Positions 32,420 to 41,212 of a stretch of 45,562 bases of DNA are shown here, in pieces. This stretch comes from Phycicoccus flavus (GTDB lineage Bacteria > Actinomycetota > Actinomycetes > Actinomycetales > Dermatophilaceae). The stretch covers positions 1-45,562 of the forward strand of contig NZ_SAYU02000031.1 of the NCBI RefSeq assembly GCF_004025965.2, given 5' to 3'. The translations under genes were made by a program, and so were the position numbers. The notes below the pieces were generated by a model that ran no database searches, was not told the DNA's origin, and saw only the letters and a list, made by a program, of their open reading frames with translations. Position 1 is the first letter of the stretch. Each line of letters opens with the position of its first letter.

Positions 32420-32994
32420 CCGGCCCCGACCCGCTGCGGCTCGTCGTCCTCGTCTCCGGGTCCGGCACGAACCTCCAGGCGGTGCTCGACGCCGCCGACG
32501 CCCCGGTGCGCGTCGTCGCCGTGGGGGCGGACCGCGACGGCACCGGCGGCCTGGAGCGGGCCGCGGCCCGGGGGCTGCCGACCTTCGTCTGCCGGGTGCC
32601 GGACTTCGCCGTCCGCGCCGCCTGGGACGAAGCGCTCGCCCGGCTGGTGCTCGACCACGCGCCCGACCTCGTCGTCTCCGCGGGGTTCATGAGGATCCTC
32701 GGCCCGGCGGTGCTGGACGCCGTGCGGGTGGTCAACACCCATCCCGCGCTGCTGCCGAGCTTCCCGGGCGCGCACGCCGTCCGCGACGCCCTGGCGCACG
32801 GGGTACGGGTGACCGGTTGCACGTGTCACTGGGTCGACGCCGGCGTCGACACCGGGCCGATCATCGACCAGCGGGCCGTGCGGGTCGAGCCCGGCGACAC
32901 CGAGGACACGCTGCACGAGCGGATCAAGGTCGCCGAGCGCGAGATGCTCGTCGACGTGCTCACCGCCCTCGCGGAGGACCGGTCGTGGCGCTGA
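32416..32994 (+). CDS. purN: Phosphoribosylglycinamide formyltransferase
   Basis: 192 residues. Third step of purine synthesis: transfers formyl from 10-formyltetrahydrofolate to GAR. LVVLVSGSGTNLQAVLDA binds the substrate phosphate. SAGFMRIL, VVNTHPALLPSFPGAHA (the catalytic Asn-His region) and CTCHWVDAGVDTGPIIDQ with the catalytic Asp are all present. GTG start overlaps the PerM-like stop, and its own 3' end overlaps the PPOX gene by 10 bases. purH lies 3.3 kb downstream, separated by the PPOX and a protease gene. Confidence 0.96.
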   Translation: MTGPDPLRLVVLVSGSGTNLQAVLDAADAPVRVVAVGADRDGTGGLERAAARGLPTFVCRVPDFAVRAAWDEALARLVLDHAPDLVVSAGFMRILGPAVLDAVRVVNTHPALLPSFPGAHAVRDALAHGVRVTGCTCHWVDAGVDTGPIIDQRAVRVEPGDTEDTLHERIKVAEREMLVDVLTALAEDRSWR

Positions 32995-33413
32995 CCCCGG
33001 CCGAGCTGCCCGCCCGCGCCGTCGAGTTCATGCGCGAGCGCCACCTGGCCCTGTTCACCACCCTGCGGCGCGACGGGAGCCCGCACGTCGTGCCCGTCGG
33101 GTTCACCTGGGACGAGGACGCCCTCGTGGCGCGGGTCATCGCCGGACGGTCCAGCGCCAAGGTGCTCCAGGCGCGCGCCGGTCGCCGGGCGGCGCTGGGC
33201 CAGGTCGACGGCCGGCGCTGGCTGAGCCTGGAGGGCACGACGCGGGTGCTCGAGGACCCCGACGCCGTCCGCGACGCCGAGGAGCGGTACGCCGCCCGCT
33301 ACCGGCAGCCGCGCCCGAACCCGCAGCGCGTCGTCGTCGTCCTCGACGTCGACCGGGTGCTCGGCGCGTCCTGGCCCGAGACCTTGCCGCCCTCGCCGTA
33401 CGCGTCGTCCTGA
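32985..33413 (+). CDS. PPOX-class flavin/F420-dependent protein
   Basis: 142-residue split beta-barrel flavoprotein of the pyridoxamine-5'-phosphate oxidase-like fold. LALFTTLRRDGSPHVVPVGFTWDEDALV and RVIAGRSSAKVLQARAGRRAALGQVDGRRWLSLEG are the cofactor-binding strands; many actinobacterial members use F420. GTG 32985 lies inside the end of purN with GGAGG upstream. The substrate is unknown, and its place in the purine operon need not mean a purine role. Confidence 0.82.
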   Translation: MALTPAELPARAVEFMRERHLALFTTLRRDGSPHVVPVGFTWDEDALVARVIAGRSSAKVLQARAGRRAALGQVDGRRWLSLEGTTRVLEDPDAVRDAEERYAARYRQPRPNPQRVVVVLDVDRVLGASWPETLPPSPYASS

Positions 33414-33414
33414 C

Positions 33415-33450
33415 CCGCCGCCGCCCGGACCGAGCGCCGGGCGGCGGCGG
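33415..33450. terminator. Strong hairpin between convergent PPOX and protease genes
   Basis: CCGCCGCCGCCCGG (33415-33428) pairs perfectly with 33437-33450: 14 bp, loop of eight bases (ACCGAGCG). It begins two bases after the PPOX stop and serves as a bidirectional terminator. Confidence 0.75.
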
Positions 33451-33456
33451 TCACGG

Positions 33457-35946
33457 TCAGACCGTCCGGCAGACCGGACCCGCGGTCCAGGCCAGCGGCC
33501 CGGCGTCCACGGACACGACGCACACCTGGAACGACGGCCGCCGCGTCCCGGACCCGGCGGTCGTGTACCGCGCGGTGCCGGAGGCGTCGGTCGTCACCGT
33601 CGGGGTGTCGGAGAACGCGCCGGAGAAGCGCAGGCCGACCCGGGCGCCGGCGACCGGCGTGCCGTACTCGTCGGTGACGGTGACCGTGGCGGTCCCGGCG
33701 GCCGACGACTTCGTCACCGACGTCGTGCCCGCCACGAGGGCGGAGACGACGGCCTCGGAGGCCGGGGCCACCGGCTGGGCGTCGATCCGCAGCAGGTCGA
33801 CCCGCACGGTGTCGGGGCGCAGCTGACCGGCCGTGGAGTCCGTGTCGACCACGCGCACCCACACCGGCCCGCTCGCGGTGCCGAGCGTGAACGAGGAGTC
33901 GACCGACCCGGTGAGCGTCGTCACCGGCAGCCACGACGTGCCGCCGTTGCGCGACCACTCCAGGCGCATCCCGGAGTCGGCGTCGCCGCCGTCGAGCACG
34001 GTGGCCGCGACCGCGAGGGAGAGCGAGCCGTCCGTCGCGGGGAAGCTCCAGCGGTGCTCCAGGGTGTCGTAGCGGCTGTTGGGCTTGCCGCCGGAGGAGA
34101 CCTCGTCGACGGCCTGCCCGACGCCGTCGGCGCTGCGGGTGTCGGCCACGGTCCCGGTGACGACGCCGACGACGGCGAGCTCACCGTCGGCGACGGTCCC
34201 GGAGGAGGGCGGCGTGCGGTCGACGGTCGCCGGGGCCGAGGGGGCCGAGACGTTGCCGGCGGTGTCGCTCGCGGTGACCCGGTAGACGTTCGTGCCGGCC
34301 AGCGGGGCGGTGTCGGTGAAGGACGGGCTCGTCGTCGACGCCAGGGTCGTGAACGGGCCGGCCGCCGTGGAGGCCCGGGCCACCGTGTACCCGGCGAGGT
34401 CGGGCTCGGTGTTCGCGGTCCACGACAGGGCGACGACGTCGCCGGAGGCGGTGGCCGTCAGGCCGGTCGGCGCCGCCGGCGGGGTCGTGTCGGCGGTCGT
34501 GGCCGGGGTGAAGCGCGCCGTGAGGCCGTAGGTGCCGAGGCTGCCGTAGTCGGTGTAGCCGGTCGGGGGCACGGCCGTGGGCGAGCCCGCGCCGACGCCG
34601 TCGACGCTCACGGTGTAGTCGCCCGCGGGCAGGGTCGCCGTGAGGGTGGCGGCGTGCGCGGTCGGGGCGTCCGCCGAGGCGACGACCGCGCCGGAGGAGT
34701 CGCGGACGGTGAGGGCGAGGTCGAGGTTGGCCACCGGTGCCGGCGGCGGGGTGGCCGAGACCGTGACCGGCCCGGCGGCGGCGGACAGGGAGAAGACGTC
34801 GACGTCGGTGCGGGTCGAGATGCGCCCGGAGACCGTCACGGTCGGGCCGGTGAGCGCGGTGGCCGTGGCCCGGGTGTCGCCGTGGTCGTCGGCGCGCAGG
34901 CCGAAGCCGTTGCCGTTGGTCAGCGAGGAGATGATGGCGACGTCGTCGGGACCGTTGTTGTAGTTGGCCGCGGCGTCGTTGTTGTTCGCGCCGGTGTACT
35001 CCTGCTGGCTCCACTGGACCGTCGACGGGCTGTACGAGGCGCCCATGATCGGCCCCCACCCGGTCTCGCCGGTGCCGTGGCCGCGGTAGTAGGCGTCGCC
35101 GGACGTCGTGCCGTCGTGGGCGAGGAGCAGGGTGTGGCCGACCTCGTGCGTCGCGGCCTCGGCGACCCCGCGCGAGCCGGAGTTGTAGACGAACGCGGGC
35201 TCGTCGGTCGGGTCGTCGAAGGCGCCGATGTACGCGTGGCCGCCGCAGCCGCAGGACGCGAAGGTGTCGGAGGTGACGACGACGCGCACGCCCCACCGGG
35301 TGTCACCGGTGCCGGAGCGGCGCAGCGCCTCGGTGCCGGGGTCGGCCGTCGTGACGTTGACGTTCCAGGGCGCGAAGTCCTCGGCCACGACGTCGTAGGC
35401 GTTGCGCACGACCGCGAGCTCGGTGGCGCTGAAGGTGGTGGGGTCCCCGTCGGTGTCGTACGGCGGGTTCTCGATCGTCTCGACGCCATAGGCGGAGTTC
35501 CACGTCGTCCCGGTCGTCGTGTTTCCGTCGAAGTCGAGGTAGATCGTCTTCTCCGCGCCCGGCAGGCTGGAGAGCGAGAAGACCGGGTCGGTGGTCGGCG
35601 GCGCGGCCGCGGCGACCGGGGCGGGATCGGGGGCGCCGGCGTCGGCGGCCTCGTCGAAGTACGCGAGCTGGAGGGAGCGGTCGACCTTGAGCGTGCGGTC
35701 GGCGAGGAGGGCGGCGCGCAGCTGGGCGCGGCTCATCCCGTTCTCGCGGGCGACGGCGGGCAGCCGGTCCCCGAGCCGGGCGACCGATGCCCGGCCGCCG
35801 ACGAACGGCTTCTCGGGCGGTGCGGCCGCGGTCGTCGGGGCCGCCAGGGCCAGGGCGAGCGGGGCGAGGGCCAGCGCGGCCAGCACGGTGCCCGGCCGCA
35901 GGGGACCGGGGCGCGCGGAACGGTGGCGGGGGGAACGACGGGGCAC
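33457..35946 (-). CDS. Large secreted metzincin-type metalloprotease
   Basis: 829 residues. Signal peptide (MPRRSPRHR then a hydrophobic stretch to about 42), N-terminal region to about 130, then a zinc protease domain (about 135-350) with HEVGHTLLLAHD: His267, His271 and His277 are the metzincin HEXXHXXGXXH-type ligands (Leu for the usual Gly), and GPIMGASY is a Met-turn candidate. Next come a PPC-like beta domain (RISTRTDVDVFSL, about 360-490), a fibronectin type III domain (about 500-590), another beta-sandwich, and a C-terminal Ig-like invasin/Big_1 domain (about 740-829). It digests extracellular protein. It is a third secreted protease in this window besides the two M4 enzymes. Confidence 0.85.
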   Translation of the reverse strand: MPRRSPRHRSARPGPLRPGTVLAALALAPLALALAAPTTAAAPPEKPFVGGRASVARLGDRLPAVARENGMSRAQLRAALLADRTLKVDRSLQLAYFDEAADAGAPDPAPVAAAAPPTTDPVFSLSSLPGAEKTIYLDFDGNTTTGTTWNSAYGVETIENPPYDTDGDPTTFSATELAVVRNAYDVVAEDFAPWNVNVTTADPGTEALRRSGTGDTRWGVRVVVTSDTFASCGCGGHAYIGAFDDPTDEPAFVYNSGSRGVAEAATHEVGHTLLLAHDGTTSGDAYYRGHGTGETGWGPIMGASYSPSTVQWSQQEYTGANNNDAAANYNNGPDDVAIISSLTNGNGFGLRADDHGDTRATATALTGPTVTVSGRISTRTDVDVFSLSAAAGPVTVSATPPPAPVANLDLALTVRDSSGAVVASADAPTAHAATLTATLPAGDYTVSVDGVGAGSPTAVPPTGYTDYGSLGTYGLTARFTPATTADTTPPAAPTGLTATASGDVVALSWTANTEPDLAGYTVARASTAAGPFTTLASTTSPSFTDTAPLAGTNVYRVTASDTAGNVSAPSAPATVDRTPPSSGTVADGELAVVGVVTGTVADTRSADGVGQAVDEVSSGGKPNSRYDTLEHRWSFPATDGSLSLAVAATVLDGGDADSGMRLEWSRNGGTSWLPVTTLTGSVDSSFTLGTASGPVWVRVVDTDSTAGQLRPDTVRVDLLRIDAQPVAPASEAVVSALVAGTTSVTKSSAAGTATVTVTDEYGTPVAGARVGLRFSGAFSDTPTVTTDASGTARYTTAGSGTRRPSFQVCVVSVDAGPLAWTAGPVCRTV

Positions 35947-36056
35947 GGGAAGTCCTCCTGGGACGGTGGCGAGAGGTTCGGATCCTGCCGGTCCGCGGCC
36001 TCCGGCGCGCGCCGGAGCGCGCAGAGCCGGACGAACGGACGAGACCGCACGGTCGC

Positions 36057-36062
36057 TAGGAT
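36057..36062 (+). promoter_or_regulatory. -10 box of the purH leader transcript
   Basis: TAGGAT in GGTCGCTAGGATGCGGG is a good -10. Transcription from about 36069 would produce a leader of roughly 180 bases that contains the whole riboswitch aptamer before purH. Confidence 0.55.
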
Positions 36063-36109
36063 GCGGGCGACGCCCGGCGCGGGTGGTCGCCGCGGGCGGG
36101 TCCCGCGGG

Positions 36110-36215
36110 ACCGACCCCTCGCCGCCGTCGCAGGACCGACGACTGGCGCGGGTGGGTCACCACCGGGAAGTCTGCAGTCGGGGCATCGCCCGCCTGGGTG
36201 CCCCGGGACCGACCG
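36110..36215 (+). ncRNA. ZTP (pfl) riboswitch in purH leader
   Basis: The leader of purH carries the conserved blocks of the ZTP riboswitch in the right order: GACTGGCG (36141-36148), GGTGGGTCACCACCGGGAAG (36151-36170) and, after a variable stem, GCCCGCCTGGGTGCC (36188-36202). These are the P1/P2 internal-loop strands and the pseudoknot-forming CCGCCUGGG segment of the published motif. The RNA binds ZTP or ZMP, the AICAR nucleotide that builds up when 10-formyl-folate is short, and turns on purH and folate genes. The outer boundaries are approximate. The control step could be termination or access to AAGGAG at 36240. Confidence 0.88.
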
Positions 36216-36251
36216 CCGACCCTCGTGTCCCCGCACCGCAAGGAGCCCGTC

Positions 36252-37877
36252 ATGTCCGCCGTCTCCGCCCCCGGACCCTCGCAGGACGTCCGTGAGGTAC
36301 GCCGCGCCCTCGTCTCCGTCTACGACAAGACCGGCCTGCCCGAGCTCGTGCGCGGCCTCCACGAGGCCGGCGTGGCGCTCGTCTCCACCGGCGGCTCCGC
36401 CGGCGTCATCGAGTCCCTCGGCCTGCCGGTGACCAAGGTCGAGGACCTCACCGGGTTCCCGGAGTGCCTCGAGGGCCGGGTCAAGACGCTGCACCCGATG
36501 GTGCACGCCGGCCTGCTCGCCGACACCCGCAAGCCCGAGCACCTCGCGCAGCTGGCCGACCTCGGCGTCGAGGCCTTCGAGCTCGTCGTCGTCAACCTCT
36601 ACCCGTTCGCGGCCACCGTCGCCTCGGGCGCGAGCCCCGACGAGTGCGTCGAGCAGATCGACATCGGCGGCCCGTCGATGGTGCGGGCGGCCGCGAAGAA
36701 CCACCCGAGCGTCGCCGTCGTCACCGACCCGGGGGCCTACGACGCGGTCCTGGAGGCGGTGCGCGGCGGCGGGTTCACCCTCGAGCAGCGACGTCGGCTG
36801 GCGGCAGAGGCGTTCGTCCACACCGCCACCTACGACGTCGCGGTCGCGTCCTGGATGGGCAACGCCTACGCCGACACCTCGGAGGGCACCGGTTTCCCGG
36901 CCTGGGCCGGCGCGACGTGCGAGCGGGCGGCCGTGCTGCGCTACGGGGAGAACCCGCACCAGCGGGCGGCGCTCTACACCTCCGGCGCCGGGACCGAGCC
37001 GGGCCTGGCCCAGGCGCGCCAGCTGCACGGCAAGGAGATGTCGTACAACAACTACGTCGACGCCGACGCCGCCGTGCGCGCCGCCCACGACCAGGGCGAC
37101 GTGCCCACCGTCGCCGTCGTCAAGCACGCCAACCCGTGCGGCATCGCCGTCGGCTCCGACGTCGCGGACGCGCACCGCAAGGCGCACGCCTGCGACCCGG
37201 TGTCGGCCTTCGGCGGGATCGTCGCGGCCAACCGGCCGGTGACCGCGGAGATGGCCGCGACGGTCGCCGACATCTTCACCGAGGTCGTCGTCGCACCGGG
37301 GTTCGAGCCCGAGGCGCTGGAGATCCTCACCCGCAAGAAGAACGTCCGGCTGCTGGAGTGCGCGTCCCCGGGGCGCGGCGGGGTCGAGACCCGGCCGGTC
37401 AGCGGCGGTCTGCTGGTCCAGGAGCGCGACCTCGTCGACGCGGTGGTCCGCGACGAGGACGGCGCCGTCACCGGGGGGGACGACGCGGCGCACTGGCGCC
37501 TGGTCGCCGGCGAGGCCGCCGACGACGCGACCCTGGCCGACCTGCAGCTGGCCTGGCGGGCGGTGCGGGCCGTGAAGTCCAACGCCATCCTCCTGGCCCG
37601 CGACGGCGCGTCCGTCGGCATCGGGATGGGGCAGGTCAACCGGGTCGACGCCTGCCACCTCGCCGTGTCACGGGCGGGGAAGGAGCGGGCCCGGGGTGCG
37701 GTGGCGGCGTCGGACGCCTTCTTCCCCTTCGCCGACGGGCTGCAGGTGCTCCTCGACGCCGGAGTCCGCGCGGTCGTCGCCCCCGGCGGCTCGATGCGCG
37801 ACGCCGAGGTCGTCGAGGCCGCCCGCTCCGCCGGCGTCACCCTCTACTTCACCGGCACCCGCCACTTCGCCCACTGA
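36252..37877 (+). CDS. purH: Bifunctional AICAR transformylase / IMP cyclohydrolase
   Basis: 541 residues. Last two steps of purine synthesis: AICAR to FAICAR to IMP. N-terminal MGS-like cyclohydrolase domain ([43 protein letters not shown]), then the transformylase domain with [26 protein letters not shown] and the catalytic [14 protein letters not shown] 36252 has AAGGAG at 36240-36245. Controlled by the ZTP riboswitch just upstream, which fits its use of 10-formyl-folate and of ZMP. Its stop is the first base of palindromic repeat copy 2. Confidence 0.97.
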   Translation: MSAVSAPGPSQDVREVRRALVSVYDKTGLPELVRGLHEAGVALVSTGGSAGVIESLGLPVTKVEDLTGFPECLEGRVKTLHPMVHAGLLADTRKPEHLAQLADLGVEAFELVVVNLYPFAATVASGASPDECVEQIDIGGPSMVRAAAKNHPSVAVVTDPGAYDAVLEAVRGGGFTLEQRRRLAAEAFVHTATYDVAVASWMGNAYADTSEGTGFPAWAGATCERAAVLRYGENPHQRAALYTSGAGTEPGLAQARQLHGKEMSYNNYVDADAAVRAAHDQGDVPTVAVVKHANPCGIAVGSDVADAHRKAHACDPVSAFGGIVAANRPVTAEMAATVADIFTEVVVAPGFEPEALEILTRKKNVRLLECASPGRGGVETRPVSGGLLVQERDLVDAVVRDEDGAVTGGDDAAHWRLVAGEAADDATLADLQLAWRAVRAVKSNAILLARDGASVGIGMGQVNRVDACHLAVSRAGKERARGAVAASDAFFPFADGLQVLLDAGVRAVVAPGGSMRDAEVVEAARSAGVTLYFTGTRHFAH

Positions 37878-37891
37878 CCCCCACCCCCGGC

Positions 37892-37920
37892 GGACATTTC
37901 GGGGTCACCCCGAAATGTCC
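37892..37920. repeat. Palindromic stop-codon repeat, copy 2
   Basis: Same two 14-base arms as the copy after sucD (GGACATTTCGGGGT and complement), with C as the central base. It follows the purH stop by 14 bases, in the context TGACCCCCACCCCCGGC that also follows sucD. The motif GGTTCGTAA then recurs as well. Confidence 0.8.
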
Positions 37921-37952
37921 GCTCGACCGTGGTTCGTAACCGGGGTCTCGGT

Positions 37953-37979
37953 GACATTTCGGGGTGACCCCGAAATGTC
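37953..37979. repeat. Palindromic stop-codon repeat, copy 3
   Basis: A third copy with 13-base arms (GACATTTCGGGGT and complement), eight bases before the stop of the convergent channel gene. Copies 2 and 3 flank GGTTCGTAA, and TGACCCCC at the purH stop is mirrored by GGGGGTCA at the channel-gene stop. Probably a bidirectional terminator. Confidence 0.78.
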
Positions 37980-37987
37980 CAGGGGGG

Positions 37988-38806
37988 TCAGGTGGTGACG
38001 CGGTCGCGCTCGGCCTCGACCTTGGGGGCGGTGCGGAGCAGTCGGAGGAAGGTGACGAGGCCGATGCCGCCGACGGCGTTGCCGAGCGCGGCCCACCCGA
38101 TGGCGACGAGGAGGGTGCCGAGGCCGATCTCGGCGCCGGCGACCATCGCGCCGATCATGAAGATGGCGTCGAGGACACAGTGGAAGAGCTCGGCCCCGAC
38201 GAGCACGGCGCCGAAGAGGATCGCCGGGACGACCTTGACGCCGAGGTTCTCCGTCGAGTGCTGCATCCGCGTCATGAGCGTGATGACGAGGCCCGCGAGC
38301 ACGGCGAGCAGGAAGCTGGACAGCGACACCCCGAGCTCGGCGTAGTGCTCGCCGGTCTCGCGGGCGACCTCCTCAAGGTCCGGCTTGGCCAGGAGGATGA
38401 CGGACACGACGATCGACCCGCCGAGGATGTTCGTCACGAGCGTGACGGCCCACAGCCGCGCCAGGGCCGGCCACGGGCCGCGCTCGGCCACCGCGGCCGT
38501 CACGGGCACGAGGAAGTTCTCGGTGAACAGCTCGCTGTGCGCGAGCAGCAGGGCGACGAAGCCGACGGAGAACGCCAGGCCCGCCAGGACCTGGTCGCCC
38601 GTCACCTCCTTGACGACGTAGAAGGCGAGGATGCCGACGCCGATGTCGATGCCGCCGAGGGTGCCGGTCGCGAAGAGCTCACGCAGCGGCCGGGTCAACC
38701 GCTCGTGGCCCTCCTCGACGAGGCGCTCGAACGCCTCGTCGATCTCCTGGTCCGGCTCCTCCTCGTCGCGTACGCCGTCGGTGTCCCGGTCGATGTTCGT
38801 GGCCAC
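37988..38806 (-). CDS. Formate/nitrite transporter family channel (YfdC-like)
   Basis: 272 residues from GTG 38806. After a charged N-terminus (EEEPDQEIDEAFERLVEEG) there are six hydrophobic segments of the FNT fold, including IDIGVGILAFYVVKEVTG, LLLAHSELFTENFLVPV and GAELFHCVLDAIFMIGAM. FNT proteins are pentameric channels for small monovalent anions such as formate, nitrite or hydrosulfide. TAGCGT eight bases before the GTG suggests a leaderless transcript. It is the last minus-strand gene after the amidohydrolase, 77 bases away, but has its own promoter. The ion is not readable from sequence. Confidence 0.85.
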   Translation of the reverse strand: MATNIDRDTDGVRDEEEPDQEIDEAFERLVEEGHERLTRPLRELFATGTLGGIDIGVGILAFYVVKEVTGDQVLAGLAFSVGFVALLLAHSELFTENFLVPVTAAVAERGPWPALARLWAVTLVTNILGGSIVVSVILLAKPDLEEVARETGEHYAELGVSLSSFLLAVLAGLVITLMTRMQHSTENLGVKVVPAILFGAVLVGAELFHCVLDAIFMIGAMVAGAEIGLGTLLVAIGWAALGNAVGGIGLVTFLRLLRTAPKVEAERDRVTT

Positions 38807-38883
38807 AGCCGCACGCTAGCCGCCCGAGCGGAAGATCCGTCCATCGCGTGCCGAGGACGGACACCCCGGGACGTCGGCGGACC

Positions 38884-40011
38884 TCAGGGGCGGTAGCCGG
38901 TGGGGTCCTCGCCGAGGTCGACGATGGCCGCGACCGGCCCGCCGCCGTCGGGGCCCTGGTGGGCCGCCGACACCGAGACGAACACCGCCGGGTCTCCGGT
39001 CACGGCGGCCGTCACCCCGCCCACGGCGGCCTTGATCTGGCGGTGCCAGTGCACGTCGGAGTCGTCGAGCATCGCGTTGCGCCGGCCGCGCACGGCACCG
39101 TCCTGACTGACCTCGCACTTGAGGAAGAGGTTGACGAGGCGGCCGTCGAGGTCGCTGTGGTGCGGCCGCTCCGGCAGGTCGAGCCCGGCGTCGCGGATGG
39201 CGTTCCACAGCCCGTCCTGGTCGAGCGCGTCCTCCATCACCGCGTGCCCGATCCGGTAGCGGCCGCCGACCCCGCGGGCGTTGCCGACGACGACGACCTG
39301 CGCCCGGTCGAGCTCGACGCCCGACGAGCACGACGCGACCGAGGAGTACAGCGAGCGGTCCTTGAGCACGTCCTCGTCGCGGGGCATCGCGATCTCGCCC
39401 AGGGCGTAGGCGATGCCGAGCGCCGTGCCGCCGTTCGAGACGTCCATCGAGGCCAGCGTGTCCTCGGTGAAGACGTCGTTGCCGCGGGACTTGGCGTCGC
39501 GGATGGTGTCGATGGTCAGCAGGGGGGTCTTGGTCTGGACGTAGTGGACGTCCGCGGTGTCGGTGATCCCGGCGCGCTCCATCGCGACCTTGACCGCCTC
39601 GGCGACCTTCGTGACCATCGCGACGCGGCCGATGTCCTCGGGCCGGAGCTTCTCGCTCATCGCGAAGCCGACGGACAGGCGCGGCTCGTCGGTCTGCTCG
39701 GCCCGGTCGGCCGGCACGGTGGCGAAGACCGTCGCGTGCGGGCTGATGACGCCGTCGGTGCCGCCGGACCAGACGATGGGGATGTCCTTGACCCGCTCGG
39801 GGTCGGCGCCCTTTTCGATGAGCAGCTCGCGGAAGGCGCGGTCGGCGATGATGCGGGTGTAGTCGTTGACCCCGCCGTTGCCCTCGGTCTTGCCGATGAC
39901 GGCGACGACTCGGTCGGCCTCCATGATGCCGGCGTCGATGAGCTTGCCAAGCTCGGAGGCGTCGGAGACGGAGTGCAGGGGGACCTTGCGGACCTCGATG
40001 GCGTCGGGCAC
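38884..40011 (-). CDS. Ring-opening amidohydrolase (cyanuric acid hydrolase/barbiturase family)
   Basis: 375 residues, the usual size of the AtzD/barbiturase Toblerone-fold family, which hydrolytically open cyclic imides of s-triazine or pyrimidine rings. Three repeat-related segments are seen: [16 protein letters not shown], then [15 protein letters not shown] (Ser82); [12 protein letters not shown] (Lys161), then [31 protein letters not shown] (Ser229/230), then VVVVGNARG. Spacing of Lys161 and Ser230 fits the catalytic Lys-Ser dyad. I cannot tell barbiturase from cyanuric acid hydrolase by eye. GTG start with AGAGGAA upstream. It follows a carbamate kinase gene after 61 bases, an association that neither known pathway explains. 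Confidence 0.9.
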   Translation of the reverse strand: MPDAIEVRKVPLHSVSDASELGKLIDAGIMEADRVVAVIGKTEGNGGVNDYTRIIADRAFRELLIEKGADPERVKDIPIVWSGGTDGVISPHATVFATVPADRAEQTDEPRLSVGFAMSEKLRPEDIGRVAMVTKVAEAVKVAMERAGITDTADVHYVQTKTPLLTIDTIRDAKSRGNDVFTEDTLASMDVSNGGTALGIAYALGEIAMPRDEDVLKDRSLYSSVASCSSGVELDRAQVVVVGNARGVGGRYRIGHAVMEDALDQDGLWNAIRDAGLDLPERPHHSDLDGRLVNLFLKCEVSQDGAVRGRRNAMLDDSDVHWHRQIKAAVGGVTAAVTGDPAVFVSVSAAHQGPDGGGPVAAIVDLGEDPTGYRP

Positions 40012-40072
40012 GGGGATCGTTCCTCTCGGGTGGGGCGGGGTTCGGCCGGGATGCGGGTGCAGGAGTGACGGA

Positions 40073-41026
40073 TCAGGGGGCGGCGGGGTCGGGGTCGCGC
40101 TCGACGACGGTGCCGACGCCGCCGTCGACCGCGTCGGTGATGTGCCGCAGCGAGGTGACGACGCCGCGCCGGCCGCCGCCGGCGACGAAGCGCAGGACGG
40201 CCTCGACCTTGGGGCCCATCGAGCCGGAGCCGAACTCGCCCGCGTCGGCCAGGGCCCGCAGCCCGGCGACGTCCACCCGGCCGAGGGCGCGCTCGTCGTC
40301 GGTGCCGTAGCCGGTGGAGACGTGGTCGACGTCGGTGGCGATGACGAGGACGTCGGCGCCGAGCTCGCGGGCGAGCAGGGCGGCGGTGAGGTCCTTGTCG
40401 ACGACGGCCTCGACGCCGCGCAGGGTGCCGTCGTCGTCGCGCACCACGGGGATGCCGCCGCCGCCGGCGGCGACGACGACGTGCCCGGCGTCGAGCAGCG
40501 CGCGGGCGGCCGCGACGTCTAGCAGCTCGCGCGGCTCGGGGCTGGCGACGAGCCGCCGCCACCCCTTCTCGCCGCGGTCCTCCCAGACCTGGCCGTGCTC
40601 GACCATCCGCTGCGCGTCCTCGCGCCCGAGGTAGCGGCCCACCGGCTTGGTCGGGTCGGTGAAGCCCGGGTCGTCCGCGTCCACGAGCACCCGGCTGACG
40701 AGGGCGGCCACCGGCCGGGCGGCACCGAGCCGGGCCAGGGCGACGTCGAGCGCGTCGAGGATGGTGAAGCCGAGCGTCCCTTGCGTCTGGGCGCCGCACC
40801 AGTCCAGCGGCACCGGCGGGACGACGTGCGCGGCGAGCTCGTTCTTCACGAGCAGGTTGCCGACCTGGGGTCCGTTGCCGTGCGTGACGACGAGCTCGTG
40901 GCCGGCGGCGACGAGCCGGGCGGCGGCCGCCATCGCGTCCGTCACGGCGGTGATCTGCGCGTCCGGGGTGGCGCTGCCGTCCGGTCCGGTCATCGCGTTG
41001 CCGCCGAGGGCGAGCAGGACCCGCAT
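40073..41026 (-). CDS. arcC: Carbamate kinase
   Basis: 317 residues from ATG 41026. Amino-acid-kinase fold: [72 protein letters not shown] and GVVTSLRHI. Converts carbamoyl phosphate plus ADP to ATP, ammonia and CO2. No arginine deiminase or carbamoyltransferase gene is nearby, so it is not part of an arcABC operon; it leads an operon with the ring-opening amidohydrolase and could recover ATP from a carbamoyl unit released downstream of ring opening. TAGGGT (41074-41079) is its probable -10, with a palindromic operator directly upstream. Confidence 0.93.
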   Translation of the reverse strand: MRVLLALGGNAMTGPDGSATPDAQITAVTDAMAAAARLVAAGHELVVTHGNGPQVGNLLVKNELAAHVVPPVPLDWCGAQTQGTLGFTILDALDVALARLGAARPVAALVSRVLVDADDPGFTDPTKPVGRYLGREDAQRMVEHGQVWEDRGEKGWRRLVASPEPRELLDVAAARALLDAGHVVVAAGGGGIPVVRDDDGTLRGVEAVVDKDLTAALLARELGADVLVIATDVDHVSTGYGTDDERALGRVDVAGLRALADAGEFGSGSMGPKVEAVLRFVAGGGRRGVVTSLRHITDAVDGGVGTVVERDPDPAAP

Positions 41027-41103
41027 CGTCACCCCGTTTCTCGCCTCGTCCCGGGCCGGGTGCCCGGAGCTCGACCCTACGGAGGCCGTGCGCGCGACCG
41101 CCT

Positions 41104-41118
41104 TGTCAGGTTCTGCCA
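41104..41118. promoter_or_regulatory. Operator-like palindrome, copy 1
   Basis: TGTCAG-GTT-CTGCCA: six-base arms with one mismatch around GTT. It lies between carbamate kinase (minus) and the ABC permease (plus), just upstream of the likely -35 of the kinase promoter, centred near -44 from its predicted start. The same sequence with perfect arms stands upstream of the CoA-transferase gene. A shared regulator is inferred. Confidence 0.6.
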
Positions 41119-41206
41119 GGCGGTGGCGTCCCGGCCCGCAGGCGGACACCATCACGGCTCGGACACGCCTCGGGTGCGCCCCTGCACGGATCACGGCACG
41201 CTGGCC

Positions 41207-41212
41207 TAGGCT
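41207..41212 (+). promoter_or_regulatory. -10 box of the ABC transporter operon
   Basis: TAGGCT in GGCCTAGGCTGTCG. Transcription from about 41219 would leave a leader of about 104 bases before the permease ATG. The leader is GC-rich, with CGGGGCGCCGACCCCG as a small hairpin, and matches no riboswitch class I could recognise. Confidence 0.5.

Noticed and set aside
36198-36251. An 18-codon in-frame extension upstream of purH
   Set aside because: It overlaps the end of the ZTP riboswitch aptamer, has no ribosome site, and purH proteins start at the downstream ATG, which has AAGGAG.
27987-37979. CRISPR array or insertion-sequence ends made by the palindromic repeats
   Set aside because: Copies are 10 kb apart or in a single pair, with no regular spacers, and no transposase or Cas gene is in the window.
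38884-41026. An arginine deiminase (arc) operon around carbamate kinase
   Set aside because: No arcA, arcB or arcD gene is present; the partner is a ring-opening amidohydrolase.
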